Shown: positions 34,506 through 43,425 of the stretch, one piece after another | Position numbering within the stretch: the stretch's first letter is position 1 | Layout: the number at the start of each line of letters is the position of its first letter | Assembly (NCBI GenBank): GCA_937928165.1 | Contig: CALFVT010000006.1 | Coordinates: 107,135 to 171,134, forward strand | DNA length: 64,000 nt | DNA from: an uncultured Caulobacterales bacterium | GTDB taxonomy: Bacteria > Pseudomonadota > Alphaproteobacteria > Caulobacterales > Maricaulaceae | Direction of reading: 5' to 3' | Notes under the pieces: generated by a model | What the model saw: only the letters and a program-made list of their open reading frames with translations | Told to the model about the DNA's origin: nothing | The model's database searches: none | Made by a program: the position numbers and the translations under genes

Positions 34506-35198
34506 CTAAATTAACTGTGCTAAGGCGAGGGTTTCCCGCCGAATATTATCAGACCGAAGCCTCGCCTCTTCGTCCTCACCCCATTGCTCTATTTGGTAGC
34601 GCTCGTCCAGTCTTGATAGATCAAGCGCGCGCGCCGCTGTTATATGACCGTCCATTACCGCTAGGCCTAGTACCGCCGATCCAAAGACAGAAATAAAATG
34701 CACGCATAAGGTCAAAGACACATCATCCATCGCCCGCGCCTTCGCGGCGACTTTATCAAGGGCGGCGGGCGGCTGGGTCATGGCCATAATTCCGTTGACA
34801 GTATTAAGGCCAATGTCCTGCGCCGCAGCCCATTGCAAAAGCGGATCCCAATCCTGCCTTTGGCGCGCAGCCAAATCGGCAGGGGTATCGGCGCGGTAAC
34901 AAAGTAAATCCGTGCCCGCATATCGCCGCGCCTCTAAAACTAAATCTTCACGGCGAAGCGGCGTTTGTTCACAGGCCACATTCAAAAGGCGGGTAGCGGG
35001 CATAAGATGAGGGTTAATCTCTATCTCTTGGGCATCCCATTCGGCGGCCACGCAGGCCGCACGGTCTTGACGGTCAATCAAAAGCATAGCCTTTTTCGGC
35101 GTTTTCAGCACCCGCCCATCAAGCAAGATCACATAGCCCCCGTCCCGGCGCTCTGTGGTCACTTGCTTATAAAAGCGCTTGGCAAAACTCTGGCTCAT
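34506..35198 (-). CDS. ATP12 family F1-ATPase assembly chaperone
   Basis: A 230-residue homologue of mitochondrial Atp12, which binds the F1 alpha subunit during ATP synthase assembly. The family start is present (KRFYKQVTTERRDGGYVILLDGRVLKTPKKAMLL). The conserved helical C-terminal domain contains AAEWDAQEIEINPHLMPATRLLNVA and RYAGTDLLCYRAD with QDWDPLLQWAA. The ATG overlaps the upstream HAD gene by four bases. It is typical of Alphaproteobacteria. Confidence 0.92.
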   Translation of the reverse strand: MSQSFAKRFYKQVTTERRDGGYVILLDGRVLKTPKKAMLLIDRQDRAACVAAEWDAQEIEINPHLMPATRLLNVACEQTPLRREDLVLEARRYAGTDLLCYRADTPADLAARQRQDWDPLLQWAAAQDIGLNTVNGIMAMTQPPAALDKVAAKARAMDDVSLTLCVHFISVFGSAVLGLAVMDGHITAARALDLSRLDERYQIEQWGEDEEARLRSDNIRRETLALAQLI

Positions 35199-35872
35199 GA
35201 TGCCCGCCGCGCCGCAAAGCTGTTTAATTCTGCGTTTAATTCATCCATTGTCGAGACAATCACATCGGCGCGGGCGTCTTGGAGTTCTTCGCGGGTGTGA
35301 AACCCCCAATCCACCGCAATCGTGCTGACGTCGGCCGCTTGGGCCATATGAATATCAAAACTTGTATCGCCAATCATAACCGCGTCCTGCGCAGGGTAAG
35401 ATAAAGCGTTTAAATTAGCTTCAACCATAAAGGGATGGGGTTTACCGGGCCCATCATCCGCGCAGTAATGGGCCGCGATATAGGGCGCAAGCTTCATCCG
35501 CTCTATTACTGCATCCAGCCCCCGACGCGACTTTCCTGTGGCAATTCCGATCTCCCAGCCACTGCTGCGTAAATTATCCAGAACATCCAGCGCCCCGGCG
35601 TAAAGCGGGGATTGCAGGGCTGGGTCTTGGCGAAACGTAATAAAAGCATCTTTGTAATATCGCGTAAGCCGCAATACCCCATCATGATCAATCCCCGCTG
35701 GGGCAAGGCGGTCAATCGCGACCTCTAGGGAGAGGCCAACAATTTTGCGTGTGGCATCATATCCCGGCGCCGGTAAACCTTCGCGGGTAAAAGCCTCATC
35801 CATTGCCAGCGCAATAATTCGGCGGCTATCCACTAATGTGCCGTCCACATCAAAAATCGCAAGCCGGTTCAT
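35195..35872 (-). CDS. HAD-IA family hydrolase
   Basis: A 225-residue haloacid-dehalogenase phosphatase resembling phosphoglycolate phosphatase. Motif I is FDVDGTLVDS with the nucleophilic Asp, motif II GIATGKSRRG with its Thr, motif III the lysine in DGPGKPHPF and motif IV MIGDTSFDIHMA. The cap domain (residues about 18-85) is the helical C1 type. It starts three bases after the rluC stop and overlaps the ATP12 start, so it is part of a tight operon. The substrate is unknown; repair of misphosphorylated metabolites is likely. Confidence 0.9.
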   Translation of the reverse strand: MNRLAIFDVDGTLVDSRRIIALAMDEAFTREGLPAPGYDATRKIVGLSLEVAIDRLAPAGIDHDGVLRLTRYYKDAFITFRQDPALQSPLYAGALDVLDNLRSSGWEIGIATGKSRRGLDAVIERMKLAPYIAAHYCADDGPGKPHPFMVEANLNALSYPAQDAVMIGDTSFDIHMAQAADVSTIAVDWGFHTREELQDARADVIVSTMDELNAELNSFAARRAS

Positions 35873-35875
35873 CAG

Positions 35876-36865
35876 TTATGCGCCCACATCAAAGGGCTCA
35901 AGAGGTTGTTTTGAATCAAAGCCCAAGACCTCAAACGCCTTTTGCATATGTAGAGGCAAAGGCGCAGAAAAATGCGCAAGGCCACCGTTCGGGCGCGGAA
36001 TCGCAATAGAGGCCGCATGGAGGTGTAATTTATTTTCAAGCCCTCCCGGCAAAGGGCGGTCTGTCATATAGCGCGGATCCCCCGCAAGCGGCGCGCCTAA
36101 AAGCTGCATGTGCAGCCGTAATTGATGGGTTCGCCCGGTTAAAGGTTGCATGACAATCCAAGCGGCTTTATTCCCCGCACTGGCGGCGGTTTGGTAAAGC
36201 GTGCGGGCATATTTACTTTGCGAGGTACCGTGGCGCACAGCAATCATCACCTCTTTACCTTCATGTTTATTGCCAAAACGGTTATCCAGCCGCCCTTTAG
36301 CCATATAGCCTTTGATCTCCCCATTCGTAGGTTTCACCACGCCATTTGTAATACCCCAATATATCTTCTCTGCACGGCGGCTTTGAAAGGCTTTGCCCAT
36401 CCACGCAGCGGCGGATATAGATTTGGCAATCAGTAAAATACCTGAGGTATCTCGGTCAAGGCGGTGCACAAGGCGGCAGCCTTCTCCTAATGCGGGTAAA
36501 AGCCCGTCAATATGGCGAGATTGCTTACTCCCCCCCTGCACCGCAAGCCCCGCCGGTTTATTCAGCGCCAGAAGGTCATCATCCTCATAGATCACAAGAC
36601 TTCGCATAAAGGCGATATCTTGGTCGGATACGCGGCGCTCCGCCTTAACCTCTGAGGGCTCTGGCAAAGGCGGGACACGAACAATATCATCGGCCGTTAA
36701 GCGGTAATTGCCTTTGGCTCGTTTACCGTTCACCCGTAGCTGACCTGTGCGCAGTAATTTCTCAACGCGGCCATGGGCAATATGGGGGAAATGGCGTTTA
36801 AACCAGCGGTCAAGCCGGGCGTCACTATCTGCGGCGCTGACCGTGATTTGCTGAACGCCGCTCAT
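35876..36865 (-). CDS. rluC: RluA-family pseudouridine synthase (RluC-like)
   Basis: Converts specific uridines of 23S rRNA to pseudouridine. The 329-residue protein has an N-terminal S4 RNA-binding domain (about 10-75, RLDRWFKRHFPHIAHGRVEKLLRTGQ). The synthase domain follows, with the catalytic aspartate in HRLDRDTSGILLIAKS and KIYWGITNG and RTHQLRLHMQLLGAPLAGD. ATG 36865 overlaps the crcB stop (ATGA) and is preferred to 36889. The position relative to crcB is a common alphaproteobacterial order. Confidence 0.93.
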   Translation of the reverse strand: MSGVQQITVSAADSDARLDRWFKRHFPHIAHGRVEKLLRTGQLRVNGKRAKGNYRLTADDIVRVPPLPEPSEVKAERRVSDQDIAFMRSLVIYEDDDLLALNKPAGLAVQGGSKQSRHIDGLLPALGEGCRLVHRLDRDTSGILLIAKSISAAAWMGKAFQSRRAEKIYWGITNGVVKPTNGEIKGYMAKGRLDNRFGNKHEGKEVMIAVRHGTSQSKYARTLYQTAASAGNKAAWIVMQPLTGRTHQLRLHMQLLGAPLAGDPRYMTDRPLPGGLENKLHLHAASIAIPRPNGGLAHFSAPLPLHMQKAFEVLGFDSKQPLEPFDVGA

Positions 36866-37242
36866 GACATCAGCTTTCGCATCACCCATAATCCCGCCGC
36901 AAGCGCCAAAAGCGATAAGACCACAGACGCGCCCAGATAAGCCGTAAACGCCCCTATGCCTTTCCCGCGCAGCAGGTTCACCGCTTCTAGGGAAAAACTG
37001 CTAAATGTTGTAAAGCCGCCGAGCACGCCGACGCCGAGTAATAAGCGCAAATTCTCTGGTGCGCCAGATTTAACCGCAAACCAAGCGGCCATAATACCCA
37101 TAAGAAAACTGCCTAAAATATTCACGCTAAGGGTGCCGTAAGGAAAGCTATTGCCGAGATTATGCTCTGTCCATAATCCAAGGCCATATCGTCCCGTCGC
37201 CCCAAGGGCCCCGCCAAGCGCAACATATAAAAATCCGTTCAT
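36862..37242 (-). CDS. crcB: Fluoride ion channel CrcB/Fluc
   Basis: Exports toxic fluoride as a dual-topology dimer. The 126 residues form four membrane helices and show GGALGATGRYGLG, the pore asparagine in SVNILGSFLMG and the TM3 break motif GGFTTFSSFSLE with the Na+ and phenylalanine-box residues. AAGGAG lies 8 bases before the ATG. I looked for a fluoride riboswitch in the 128-base leader and saw none. The stop overlaps rluC. Confidence 0.95.
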   Translation of the reverse strand: MNGFLYVALGGALGATGRYGLGLWTEHNLGNSFPYGTLSVNILGSFLMGIMAAWFAVKSGAPENLRLLLGVGVLGGFTTFSSFSLEAVNLLRGKGIGAFTAYLGASVVLSLLALAAGLWVMRKLMS

Positions 37243-37370
37243 GGGCCGCTCCTTATTACGGTGCGCCTGATACGCTCCTTAAGGCTTTACGGCAAGATGA
37301 TAATAAGGCGGTTAATGGGCAGGTGCGAGGTTAAACACAGGGCCGCCGCAATGATAGGTCACATCGTCAT

Positions 37371-37781
37371 TTAAGATTGTATTTTTTTGCCGTAAAGTTC
37401 TAGGCGGTGATCAACCAGTTCATAGCCAAGTTTTTTCGCAATTTTATGCTGAAGTGCTTCGATTTCTTCATCGACAAATTCAATCACGTCGCCGGTTTGC
37501 ACGTCAATAAGATGGTCATGATGTTCTGCGTCTGCGGTTTCATAACGGGCGCGGCCATCGCGAAAGTCATGAGTTTCAATAATGCCCGCATCAGACAACA
37601 GCCGCACAGTTCTGTAAATCGTTGCCAGGGAAATTTTATTATCCACAGTAGCGGCGCGGCGGTAAAGCTCTTCGGCGTCTGGGTGATCTTCAGAGTCAGA
37701 TAAAACTTTCGCAATAACCTTACGTTGTTCGGTCATCCGAAGGCCATGTTTGGCACATTTTTCCTCAATCCAGCTACTCAT
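37371..37781 (-). CDS. fur: Fur-family metalloregulator
   Basis: A 136-residue DNA-binding metal sensor. The winged-helix domain (about 1-80) contains KHGLRMTEQRKVIAKVLS and recognition helix SLATIYRTVRLLSDAG. The dimerisation domain has the metal-binding histidines and acids in AEHHDHLIDVQTGDVIEF and a late HRLELYGKK. It lacks a C-terminal CxxC zinc pair, as in several alphaproteobacterial Fur/Mur proteins, which may answer to iron or manganese. GAGGG lies 8 bases before the ATG. It follows tsaB-rimI after 104 bases, a conserved arrangement. Confidence 0.92.
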   Translation of the reverse strand: MSSWIEEKCAKHGLRMTEQRKVIAKVLSDSEDHPDAEELYRRAATVDNKISLATIYRTVRLLSDAGIIETHDFRDGRARYETADAEHHDHLIDVQTGDVIEFVDEEIEALQHKIAKKLGYELVDHRLELYGKKIQS

Positions 37782-37885
37782 GATTTAGCCCTCATTTAAT
37801 GTCTAACGAGTGAACAGTTAAGTCTAATCTACGCGCTTCGGCCATAGACGTCCACCCCATAAAATATGAGGTTATATAAGTGTCT

Positions 37886-38320
37886 TTACAGGATATCATT
37901 TTTATAGGTGAGCGCCGCAACGCGGCCATTGTTCCGGCGGTAATAAGATGGACGGCGGCCAATCGGCGCAAACCCCGCCTGCCGATAAAGTCCAATGGCC
38001 GCCAGATTATCCTCGGCGACTTCAAGAAAGATCACTGCCGCGCCGCGACTTTTTAAATCATCACAAGCGGCGGATATTAAATCTTGTGCAAGTCCCCTGC
38101 GCCGATGAGCCGGGTCAATAGCAAGCGTTATAATCTCCGCCTGTTCTGCCGCGAGGCGCAATAGAATAAAGCCTGATAAATACGGCGTAAAAACTCCTAG
38201 CCCAATATCTGCTTTAATATGCTCAAGAAGGCTATTTTCATTCCAAGCCGCTTCAAAACTTGCCGCATGTATTTTTGCCATATACGCCGCATCCTGCGGT
38301 AATAACGGGCGAATGCTCAT
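37886..38320 (-). CDS. rimI: Ribosomal-protein-alanine N-acetyltransferase (RimI-like)
   Basis: A 144-residue GNAT acetyltransferase. The acetyl-CoA pyrophosphate motif is HRRRGLAQDLISAA, preceded by ITLAIDP, and the late motif is NLAAIGLYRQAGFAPIGRRPSYY. RimI acetylates the N-terminus of ribosomal protein S18. The ATG overlaps the tsaB stop (ATGA); tsaB-rimI coupling is widespread and supports the name. Confidence 0.93.
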   Translation of the reverse strand: MSIRPLLPQDAAYMAKIHAASFEAAWNENSLLEHIKADIGLGVFTPYLSGFILLRLAAEQAEIITLAIDPAHRRRGLAQDLISAACDDLKSRGAAVIFLEVAEDNLAAIGLYRQAGFAPIGRRPSYYRRNNGRVAALTYKNDIL

Positions 38321-38922
38321 TGAGGCGGTAGCGATTGACCGCCCGGAAGCTTGGCATCGGGCGGGCGGGAGTAAAGCGCGATGGGCGGGTAATTCGCCGG
38401 GTCTTTAATAAGGCCCAAACGGGCTAAAACTACACCATTAACAGGTCTATCTTCAAGCCGGCTGTGGGGCGGCAAATGTTCAAATTCAGCTTGCGCTTTT
38501 GCGCTATCTTGGGTGATCGGCCCGCGCGTTAACATTCCGCCTTTATAAAAGGCCCAACATAGCTGCCCACGCCTAACATCCGCAAGACATAGAATATTTT
38601 GCGTGCTGCAGCCCTCTTCGGCGGCCCAAACATCAAAACAGGAAAAACCTAAAACCGGAAGCTCTCTTGGCAGAGCAAAACCAAGGGCAAAGGATAGGCC
38701 AACCCGCTGTCCGGTAAAACTGCCAGGCCCGGTGCAAACCGCAAGGCGGGAGATATCTTTTGGACTTAATTGGGCCGCGCGGAAAATCTGATCGACCATT
38801 GGCGCCAAATGAGCCGCATGGCCGCGGCCAATATCATCACTTTGCTGAGCAATAAGCCCGCCGCGATTAACAAGCGCCGCCGTGCACGCCCCGCCCGTTG
38901 TATCAAGGGATAAACAAATCAA
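38317..38922 (-). CDS. tsaB: tRNA threonylcarbamoyladenosine synthesis protein TsaB
   Basis: Partner of TsaD in making t6A37 of ANN-decoding tRNAs. The 201-residue ASKHA-fold protein starts CLSLDTTGGACTAAL and has GHAAHLAPMVDQIF and GPGSFTGQRVGLSFALG, the family signatures. The start is a TTG at 38922; there is no ATG or GTG before the conserved first strand and the ribosome-binding site is poor (AGGCG, far upstream, overlapping the nfuA-like stop). Translation probably depends on the upstream gene. rimI follows with a four-base overlap. Confidence 0.93.
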   Translation of the reverse strand: MICLSLDTTGGACTAALVNRGGLIAQQSDDIGRGHAAHLAPMVDQIFRAAQLSPKDISRLAVCTGPGSFTGQRVGLSFALGFALPRELPVLGFSCFDVWAAEEGCSTQNILCLADVRRGQLCWAFYKGGMLTRGPITQDSAKAQAEFEHLPPHSRLEDRPVNGVVLARLGLIKDPANYPPIALYSRPPDAKLPGGQSLPPQ

Positions 38923-38933
38923 AGCCGAAACGC

Positions 38934-39509
38934 CTAAAGGGCGGGTTCCACCCGCGTCACTTCGGGCACGTAATGTTTCAGCAGGTTTTCAATGCCGTGC
39001 TGTAGGGTCATGGTCGAGCTTGGGCAGCCCGCACAGGCTCCGCGCATTTCAAGATAAACCGCACCGTCTTTTTCATCAAAATGATGAAACACAATATCCC
39101 CGCCGTCTTGGGCCACCGCCGGACGCACGCGCAGATCAATTAGCTCTTTAATTTGCTCAACAATCTCAAGGGTTTCGCCTTCATAAACCTGCGGCTCTGC
39201 GGCTTCTTTTTCAATCTGGTCAAGCAAGGGCACACCGCCGGCCACGTAAAAATCCATAATCGCACCTAAAACAGCCGGCTTTAGGAATTTCCAGTCCGTA
39301 TCATCACTGCGGGTCACTGAAATATAGTCTTGGCCGAAAAACACCCGCGTTACATTAGGAATCATAAATAACATTTCCGCCAAGGGCGCATCGGCCACCC
39401 CCTCACCCCGGCTATAATCACGGGGCGGGTTATCCGCGCCGGTCACATCACGGCCCGGCAGAAATTTAAGGGTCGCCGGATTTGGGGTATCTTCAGTTTG
39501 AATAAACAT
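38934..39509 (-). CDS. NifU/NfuA-type iron-sulfur carrier protein
   Basis: A 191-residue Fe-S scaffold or carrier. An N-terminal Nfu_N domain (MFIQTEDTPNPATLKFLPGR, VTRVFFGQDYISVTR) precedes the C-terminal NifU domain, RPAVAQDGGDIVFHHF, with the cluster-binding CxxC in GACAGCPSS. This domain pair is that of mitochondrial NFU1 and its alphaproteobacterial relatives. It stands 11 bases upstream of tsaB. Confidence 0.93.
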   Translation of the reverse strand: MFIQTEDTPNPATLKFLPGRDVTGADNPPRDYSRGEGVADAPLAEMLFMIPNVTRVFFGQDYISVTRSDDTDWKFLKPAVLGAIMDFYVAGGVPLLDQIEKEAAEPQVYEGETLEIVEQIKELIDLRVRPAVAQDGGDIVFHHFDEKDGAVYLEMRGACAGCPSSTMTLQHGIENLLKHYVPEVTRVEPAL

Positions 39510-39642
39510 AAGGCTCTCTTCTTGCTCGGCTCACACATGGTGACTTTATCATGCTTTCGCAAGAGAACCAATACGCCCGTTTATCAAAAAATAATTCAAG
39601 GGTAATGACGGAATAATTGACAGTAATTTTATGTTTCCTTAT

Positions 39643-39673
39643 TTGACGCCGCTCAATTCCCCCCGCATATATT
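39643..39673 (+). promoter_or_regulatory. Possible promoter giving a leaderless M48 mRNA
   Basis: TTGACG (39643-39648) and TATATT (39668-39673) are 19 bases apart, slightly wide. The expected start point falls at or next to the ATG at 39678. No ribosome-binding site precedes that ATG. A second weak pair (TTGACA at 39617) lies upstream. Confidence 0.3.
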
Positions 39674-39677
39674 ATAT

Positions 39678-40646
39678 ATGCGTAGATTAACCATTCCCAT
39701 AGCGGCGGCTTTATCACTTATAAGCTGTACAAGCCTCAGTACAGTCTTGCCCCAACCCAATGCAGCCTTATTAGAGAGCGAGACGCAGTTTCAGGTCAGA
39801 AACGCGCTTATGCGGCGTCAAACTCATATGGAGAGATTGGCCCGGGTCGCAAAACCTATATTAACCGAAAATGCTGAGCTCTGCCCGCGTATAACCGCCT
39901 ATTACGGCATTATCACCCATTCCGCCCAAAGCTATTCCAAACATATTCGCGAACAAGCCGCCGCTGAGCTTGGGCTTACAAATGAACCTGTCGTTTTATA
40001 TGTTGTTCCGAATAGCCCCGCCGCCGAGGCCGGTGTCCAAAAAGGTGATGTCTTATTAAATGATAATGCACAGGCGATAGCCGCCGCAGCCTTACGCAGT
40101 TTAAAGCCCGAAAATAATGGTCAGTCTATACTTAAACTCCGCCGCGACGGTAACACCGTCAAAGCCAAAGTACAGACCCGCCCGGCCTGTAATTATCCCC
40201 TTGGACTTCGCAGTAGCGATGCGGTCAACGCCTATGCCACGGGCCGCAGCATGACCGTAACTACGGGCATGATGGATTTTACAAAGACAGATGAAGAACT
40301 CGCCGCAATTATCGGCCATGAACTGGCCCATAATACCATGGGCCATATCCGCAAGATTATTACCAATACGGTGCTAAGCGGATTTGCCACCCGCTATACG
40401 CGCCCATTTGAATCTGAAGCGGATTATGTCGGGCTTTATTATGCCGCCCGGGCCGGTTATGATATCGAAAATGTCGAAGATATTTGGCGCCGTATTGGTG
40501 AGCGCCATCCCCGGGGCATTGGCCGCGCTAAAACTCATCCGGCCACGCCCGATCGTTTCTTGCGCCTCAAAGCCGCCAAGCAAGAAATCGACTCTAAACG
40601 CGCCGCAGATCAACCGCTTTACCCAAATTTTAAAGGTAAATCTTAA
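39678..40646 (+). CDS. PDZ-containing M48 metalloprotease lipoprotein (copy 1)
   Basis: A 322-residue exported zinc protease. The leader ends LSLISC with lipidated Cys17. A PDZ-like domain (about 95-165, VVPNSPAAEAGVQKGDVLLNDN) comes before the peptidase domain with HExxH as GHELAHNTMGH (His214, Glu215, His218) and the third ligand in FESEADYVG (Glu246). M48 lipoproteins such as BepA and LoiP handle outer-membrane protein quality control; a similar role is likely but not shown. No ribosome-binding site precedes the ATG. A paralogue follows after eight bases. Confidence 0.88.
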   Translation: MRRLTIPIAAALSLISCTSLSTVLPQPNAALLESETQFQVRNALMRRQTHMERLARVAKPILTENAELCPRITAYYGIITHSAQSYSKHIREQAAAELGLTNEPVVLYVVPNSPAAEAGVQKGDVLLNDNAQAIAAAALRSLKPENNGQSILKLRRDGNTVKAKVQTRPACNYPLGLRSSDAVNAYATGRSMTVTTGMMDFTKTDEELAAIIGHELAHNTMGHIRKIITNTVLSGFATRYTRPFESEADYVGLYYAARAGYDIENVEDIWRRIGERHPRGIGRAKTHPATPDRFLRLKAAKQEIDSKRAADQPLYPNFKGKS

Positions 40647-40654
40647 GCTCGCCT

Positions 40655-41698
40655 ATGACGCCGCCAATATTTGTCCAAGCCTTTGCAATTGCAATCATAG
40701 TCCTGCTTGTCACTGGGTGTCGCCCGGCCCAGTCGAGTGACGCGCCTTTTACAGCCGAGAGCGAAAAACTAGCCGTGCAAAGTCCAGCGTCCAAGCAGCT
40801 AGATAGCCCGGCCGCGCCGCCGCCTGACCGTGAATTTCAAGATGTTTTAAATCAATATATGGGCCTCAATGAGCGGCTTGACCGCATTGCGTCTCGGCTT
40901 AAAATATCAAATGTAGATTTATGCCCCAAAACCGAATCCGATATTGGCCTTACCACTCATACACTGAGTGATTACCCAGAGGAACTTCGCCTCGCCGCGC
41001 GTTATTACTTAAATGTTGATGAGGATATGTCAATCCGTACCATCCGCGCCCAAAGCCCTGCGGCAAAGGCCGGTTTATTAGCCGGTGACCGCATTCTGGC
41101 CCTTAACGGCGAGAGCCTGATTGAAGGGCCCCTTTTTTCTAACCCGCAGCTTAAAGGGGCTATGGGAAAGGCTTTATTCCATACCGGCCTCAATAAATTA
41201 AATAGCGCCGACACAGCCCGTATTACGGTGAACCGCCGCGGGAAAAGCCTAACAAAAATTTTGCCTATCACGCGGCAATGTAAATTACCTGTGACGCTTT
41301 TTTTTAGTGAAGATATAAACGGCCATTATGTTAACGGGGAAATATGGATGACATCTGGCCTGCTGCAAACTGTGTCCGAAGACATCCGCATAGCCTATAT
41401 TATGGCCCATGAAATGGCCCATGCTTTGCATCATGACGCCCAAGAGCGCACACCGCAAATCGAACTCGACGCAGATCGCGCTGGGCTTATCTTACTGGCG
41501 CGGGCCGGATATGACCCCGCAGAGCTTGCTAGTTTTTGGGCGGAACAGCTTTATCTATTTGACGGAGGTGATAGCGAATCGGGCACACACCCAGACTTAA
41601 AACGCAGGGTGGATAATTTTGCCTTAACCTTATCTTATATTCGCGCAGCGCAGGAGGATAAGGACAAATTAAAGGCCTTAATAACAACGCCCGAGTAA
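40655..41698 (+). CDS. PDZ-containing M48 metalloprotease lipoprotein (copy 2)
   Basis: A 347-residue relative of the preceding gene, starting 8 bases after it. The lipobox LLVTGC gives Cys22. A proline/alanine-rich spacer (30-60) is followed by a helical region, a PDZ-like domain (about 125-200, AQSPAAKAGLLAGDRILALNGE) and the peptidase domain with AHEMAHALHH (His252, Glu253, His256) and IELDADRAG (Glu270). Both copies share the cysteine-containing segments NAELCPRI and NVDLCPKT and, before the protease domain, PACNYPLG and RQCKLPVT. That pattern suggests a conserved disulfide. Sequence identity is otherwise modest, so the duplication is not recent. Confidence 0.87.
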   Translation: MTPPIFVQAFAIAIIVLLVTGCRPAQSSDAPFTAESEKLAVQSPASKQLDSPAAPPPDREFQDVLNQYMGLNERLDRIASRLKISNVDLCPKTESDIGLTTHTLSDYPEELRLAARYYLNVDEDMSIRTIRAQSPAAKAGLLAGDRILALNGESLIEGPLFSNPQLKGAMGKALFHTGLNKLNSADTARITVNRRGKSLTKILPITRQCKLPVTLFFSEDINGHYVNGEIWMTSGLLQTVSEDIRIAYIMAHEMAHALHHDAQERTPQIELDADRAGLILLARAGYDPAELASFWAEQLYLFDGGDSESGTHPDLKRRVDNFALTLSYIRAAQEDKDKLKALITTPE

Positions 41699-41723
41699 AA
41701 CTATGCCGAAATAATTTTCACGC

Positions 41724-42272
41724 CTAATGGCCAGAGCCGTAAGACTTTTTATCTTGAGTTTCATCTGTTTTAGGAGCATCGGGCGATGCGCCTGAACCAT
41801 AAGACGGCCCGCGCATAATTTCGGCAATAATTGTCACATCTTCCGCCGTTTCAAAATCAAAAGTTAAAGCGAGATCTTCGCTTTGGTCGCTGATATTTAC
41901 ATCGAAAATCATGGCATGATAATGGCCAGGTTTAAACTCAACTTGGCCCCCTGCCGGAATAACAACCCCGCCATTAATCTTGCGCATCCGTAAAACCCCA
42001 GCATCGTTTTCTGTGTGTTGATGAATTTCCACGCGAGGACTCGCAGGGCTCGTTACAGCTAAAAGGCGGTCACCTTTTTCGCTTGTTAAAGTAAAATAAC
42101 CCGCCGCTATATTTTGTCCCGGCAAAGGTGGGCGCACCCGCGCCTGTGAGATTTCAACGCCGGCAGGGGCATGTGCGGCGTTATTTTCTAAGCCCGCCTG
42201 CGGCGCCGTATCAGGGCCAGAACATCCGATAAACCATACCGCAACCGCGAGTAATATATAATATTTCATCAT
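41724..42272 (-). CDS. PCu(A)C periplasmic copper chaperone, lipoprotein
   Basis: A 182-residue copper carrier that helps load the CuA or CuB site of cytochrome oxidase. The leader ends WFIGC (Cys17, lipobox-like). The domain has the Cu(I) ligands in VEIHQH and the methionine LRMRKI, then the closing HYHAMIFDV, matching H-x-M-type PCu(A)C motifs. The C-terminal tail is low-complexity with a repeated SYGSG and a final histidine. Starts at 42272 or 42269 (two adjacent ATG) follow AAGGG; the longer frame to 42302 overlaps trpS. It is 11 bases downstream of trpS. Confidence 0.88.
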   Translation of the reverse strand: MMKYYILLAVAVWFIGCSGPDTAPQAGLENNAAHAPAGVEISQARVRPPLPGQNIAAGYFTLTSEKGDRLLAVTSPASPRVEIHQHTENDAGVLRMRKINGGVVIPAGGQVEFKPGHYHAMIFDVNISDQSEDLALTFDFETAEDVTIIAEIMRGPSYGSGASPDAPKTDETQDKKSYGSGH

Positions 42273-42283
42273 AAGCTTCGCCC

Positions 42284-43330
42284 TTATAAACCGCGCCGCC
42301 AAAATCCCATAATATCGCGGGTCTGCGCCAAAATGGGCTCTGAGATTTCAGCCGCCTTATCTGCCGCCGCCCCTAATATATGGTCAATTTCTGCCGGGTC
42401 TGCAAGGTAGCGCGACATAAGGTCCGTAATTGGCGAGAGTTTAGCCACGGCCAAGTCTGCAAGCTCAGATTTAAAAGGGCCAAACTGACCACCCGCATAT
42501 TGCGAAATCACCTGCGCATCCGTCATCCCGGATAAAGCGGCATAAATCCCAATAAGATTAGTCACCTCTGGCCGCTCTTCTAGACCGTGTTCATTTTCCG
42601 GAAACGGCAAGGCATCGGTTTTAGCTTTGCGGATTTTCTTGGCCATCATATCCGCATCATCGGTAAGGTTAATCCGCGACATATCCGACGGATCAGATTT
42701 TGACATTTTCTTACGCCCATCACGCAGAGACATAATCCGCGCCCCCGGGCCTTTAATCAGCGGCTCTGGCAGGGGGAAAAAATTTGGCGCGTTAAAATCA
42801 TGATTGAATTTAGCAGCAATATCCCGCGAAAGCTCCAGATGTTGTTTTTGATCTTCACCCACAGGCACATGGGTGGCTTTAAAGGCCAAGATATCCGCCG
42901 CTTGCAGCACCGGGTAATCATAAAGGCCAACGGACATTTTCTCTGAACTTTTTCCAGCTTTATCTTTAAACTGTGTCATGCGGTTAAGCCAGCCAATACG
43001 GGCAACGCAGTTGAAATACCACGCTAGTTCTGTATGGGCACGCACGCCGGACTGAGCGTAAACAACCGCTTTTTTCGGGTCAACACCAGAGGCTAAGAAC
43101 GCCGCCGCTATATGGCGGGTCTGTTGGGCAAGCTCTTTAGGGTCTTGCCATATAGTCACCGCATGAAGATCAACAATACAATAAAGACAGTCATGATCAT
43201 CTTGAAGGTCAACAAATTTTTTAAGCGCCCCAAGATAATTTCCAAGATGTAAAGAGCCTGTGGGCTGAACCCCAGAAAATACACGCTGCGGCCCTTGGTA
43301 AGCGGCGGATTTGGCAATATCATTAGACAT
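42284..43330 (-). CDS. trpS: Tryptophanyl-tRNA synthetase
   Basis: Charges tRNA-Trp. The 348-residue class I synthetase has the HIGH-type motif in [16 protein letters not shown] and KMSKS in [13 protein letters not shown]. Other anchors are [21 protein letters not shown] and [18 protein letters not shown]. The length is usual. It is the last of the mutS-glnD-murJ-trpS series, 95 bases after murJ, so it may also have its own promoter. Confidence 0.97.
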   Translation of the reverse strand: MSNDIAKSAAYQGPQRVFSGVQPTGSLHLGNYLGALKKFVDLQDDHDCLYCIVDLHAVTIWQDPKELAQQTRHIAAAFLASGVDPKKAVVYAQSGVRAHTELAWYFNCVARIGWLNRMTQFKDKAGKSSEKMSVGLYDYPVLQAADILAFKATHVPVGEDQKQHLELSRDIAAKFNHDFNAPNFFPLPEPLIKGPGARIMSLRDGRKKMSKSDPSDMSRINLTDDADMMAKKIRKAKTDALPFPENEHGLEERPEVTNLIGIYAALSGMTDAQVISQYAGGQFGPFKSELADLAVAKLSPITDLMSRYLADPAEIDHILGAAADKAAEISEPILAQTRDIMGFWRRGL

Positions 43331-43425
43331 GAATGTGACCCTTAATCATCTTGTGCCGCTTGTAGGAAACACGGGCGCAATAAGCAATGGGAAAGCACCC
43401 GCCGTAAACAATGTAAAGCCGCACC

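Noticed and set aside
37243..37370. Possible fluoride riboswitch before crcB
   Set aside because: The leader lacks the conserved GG-GAUGG core and pseudoknot pattern; only a ribosome-binding site is evident.
37639..37647. DnaA-box-like TTATCCACA (also at 22458-22466)
   Set aside because: Both lie singly inside coding sequence (fur and clpA), with no cluster or AT-rich unwinding region, so they do not support an origin.
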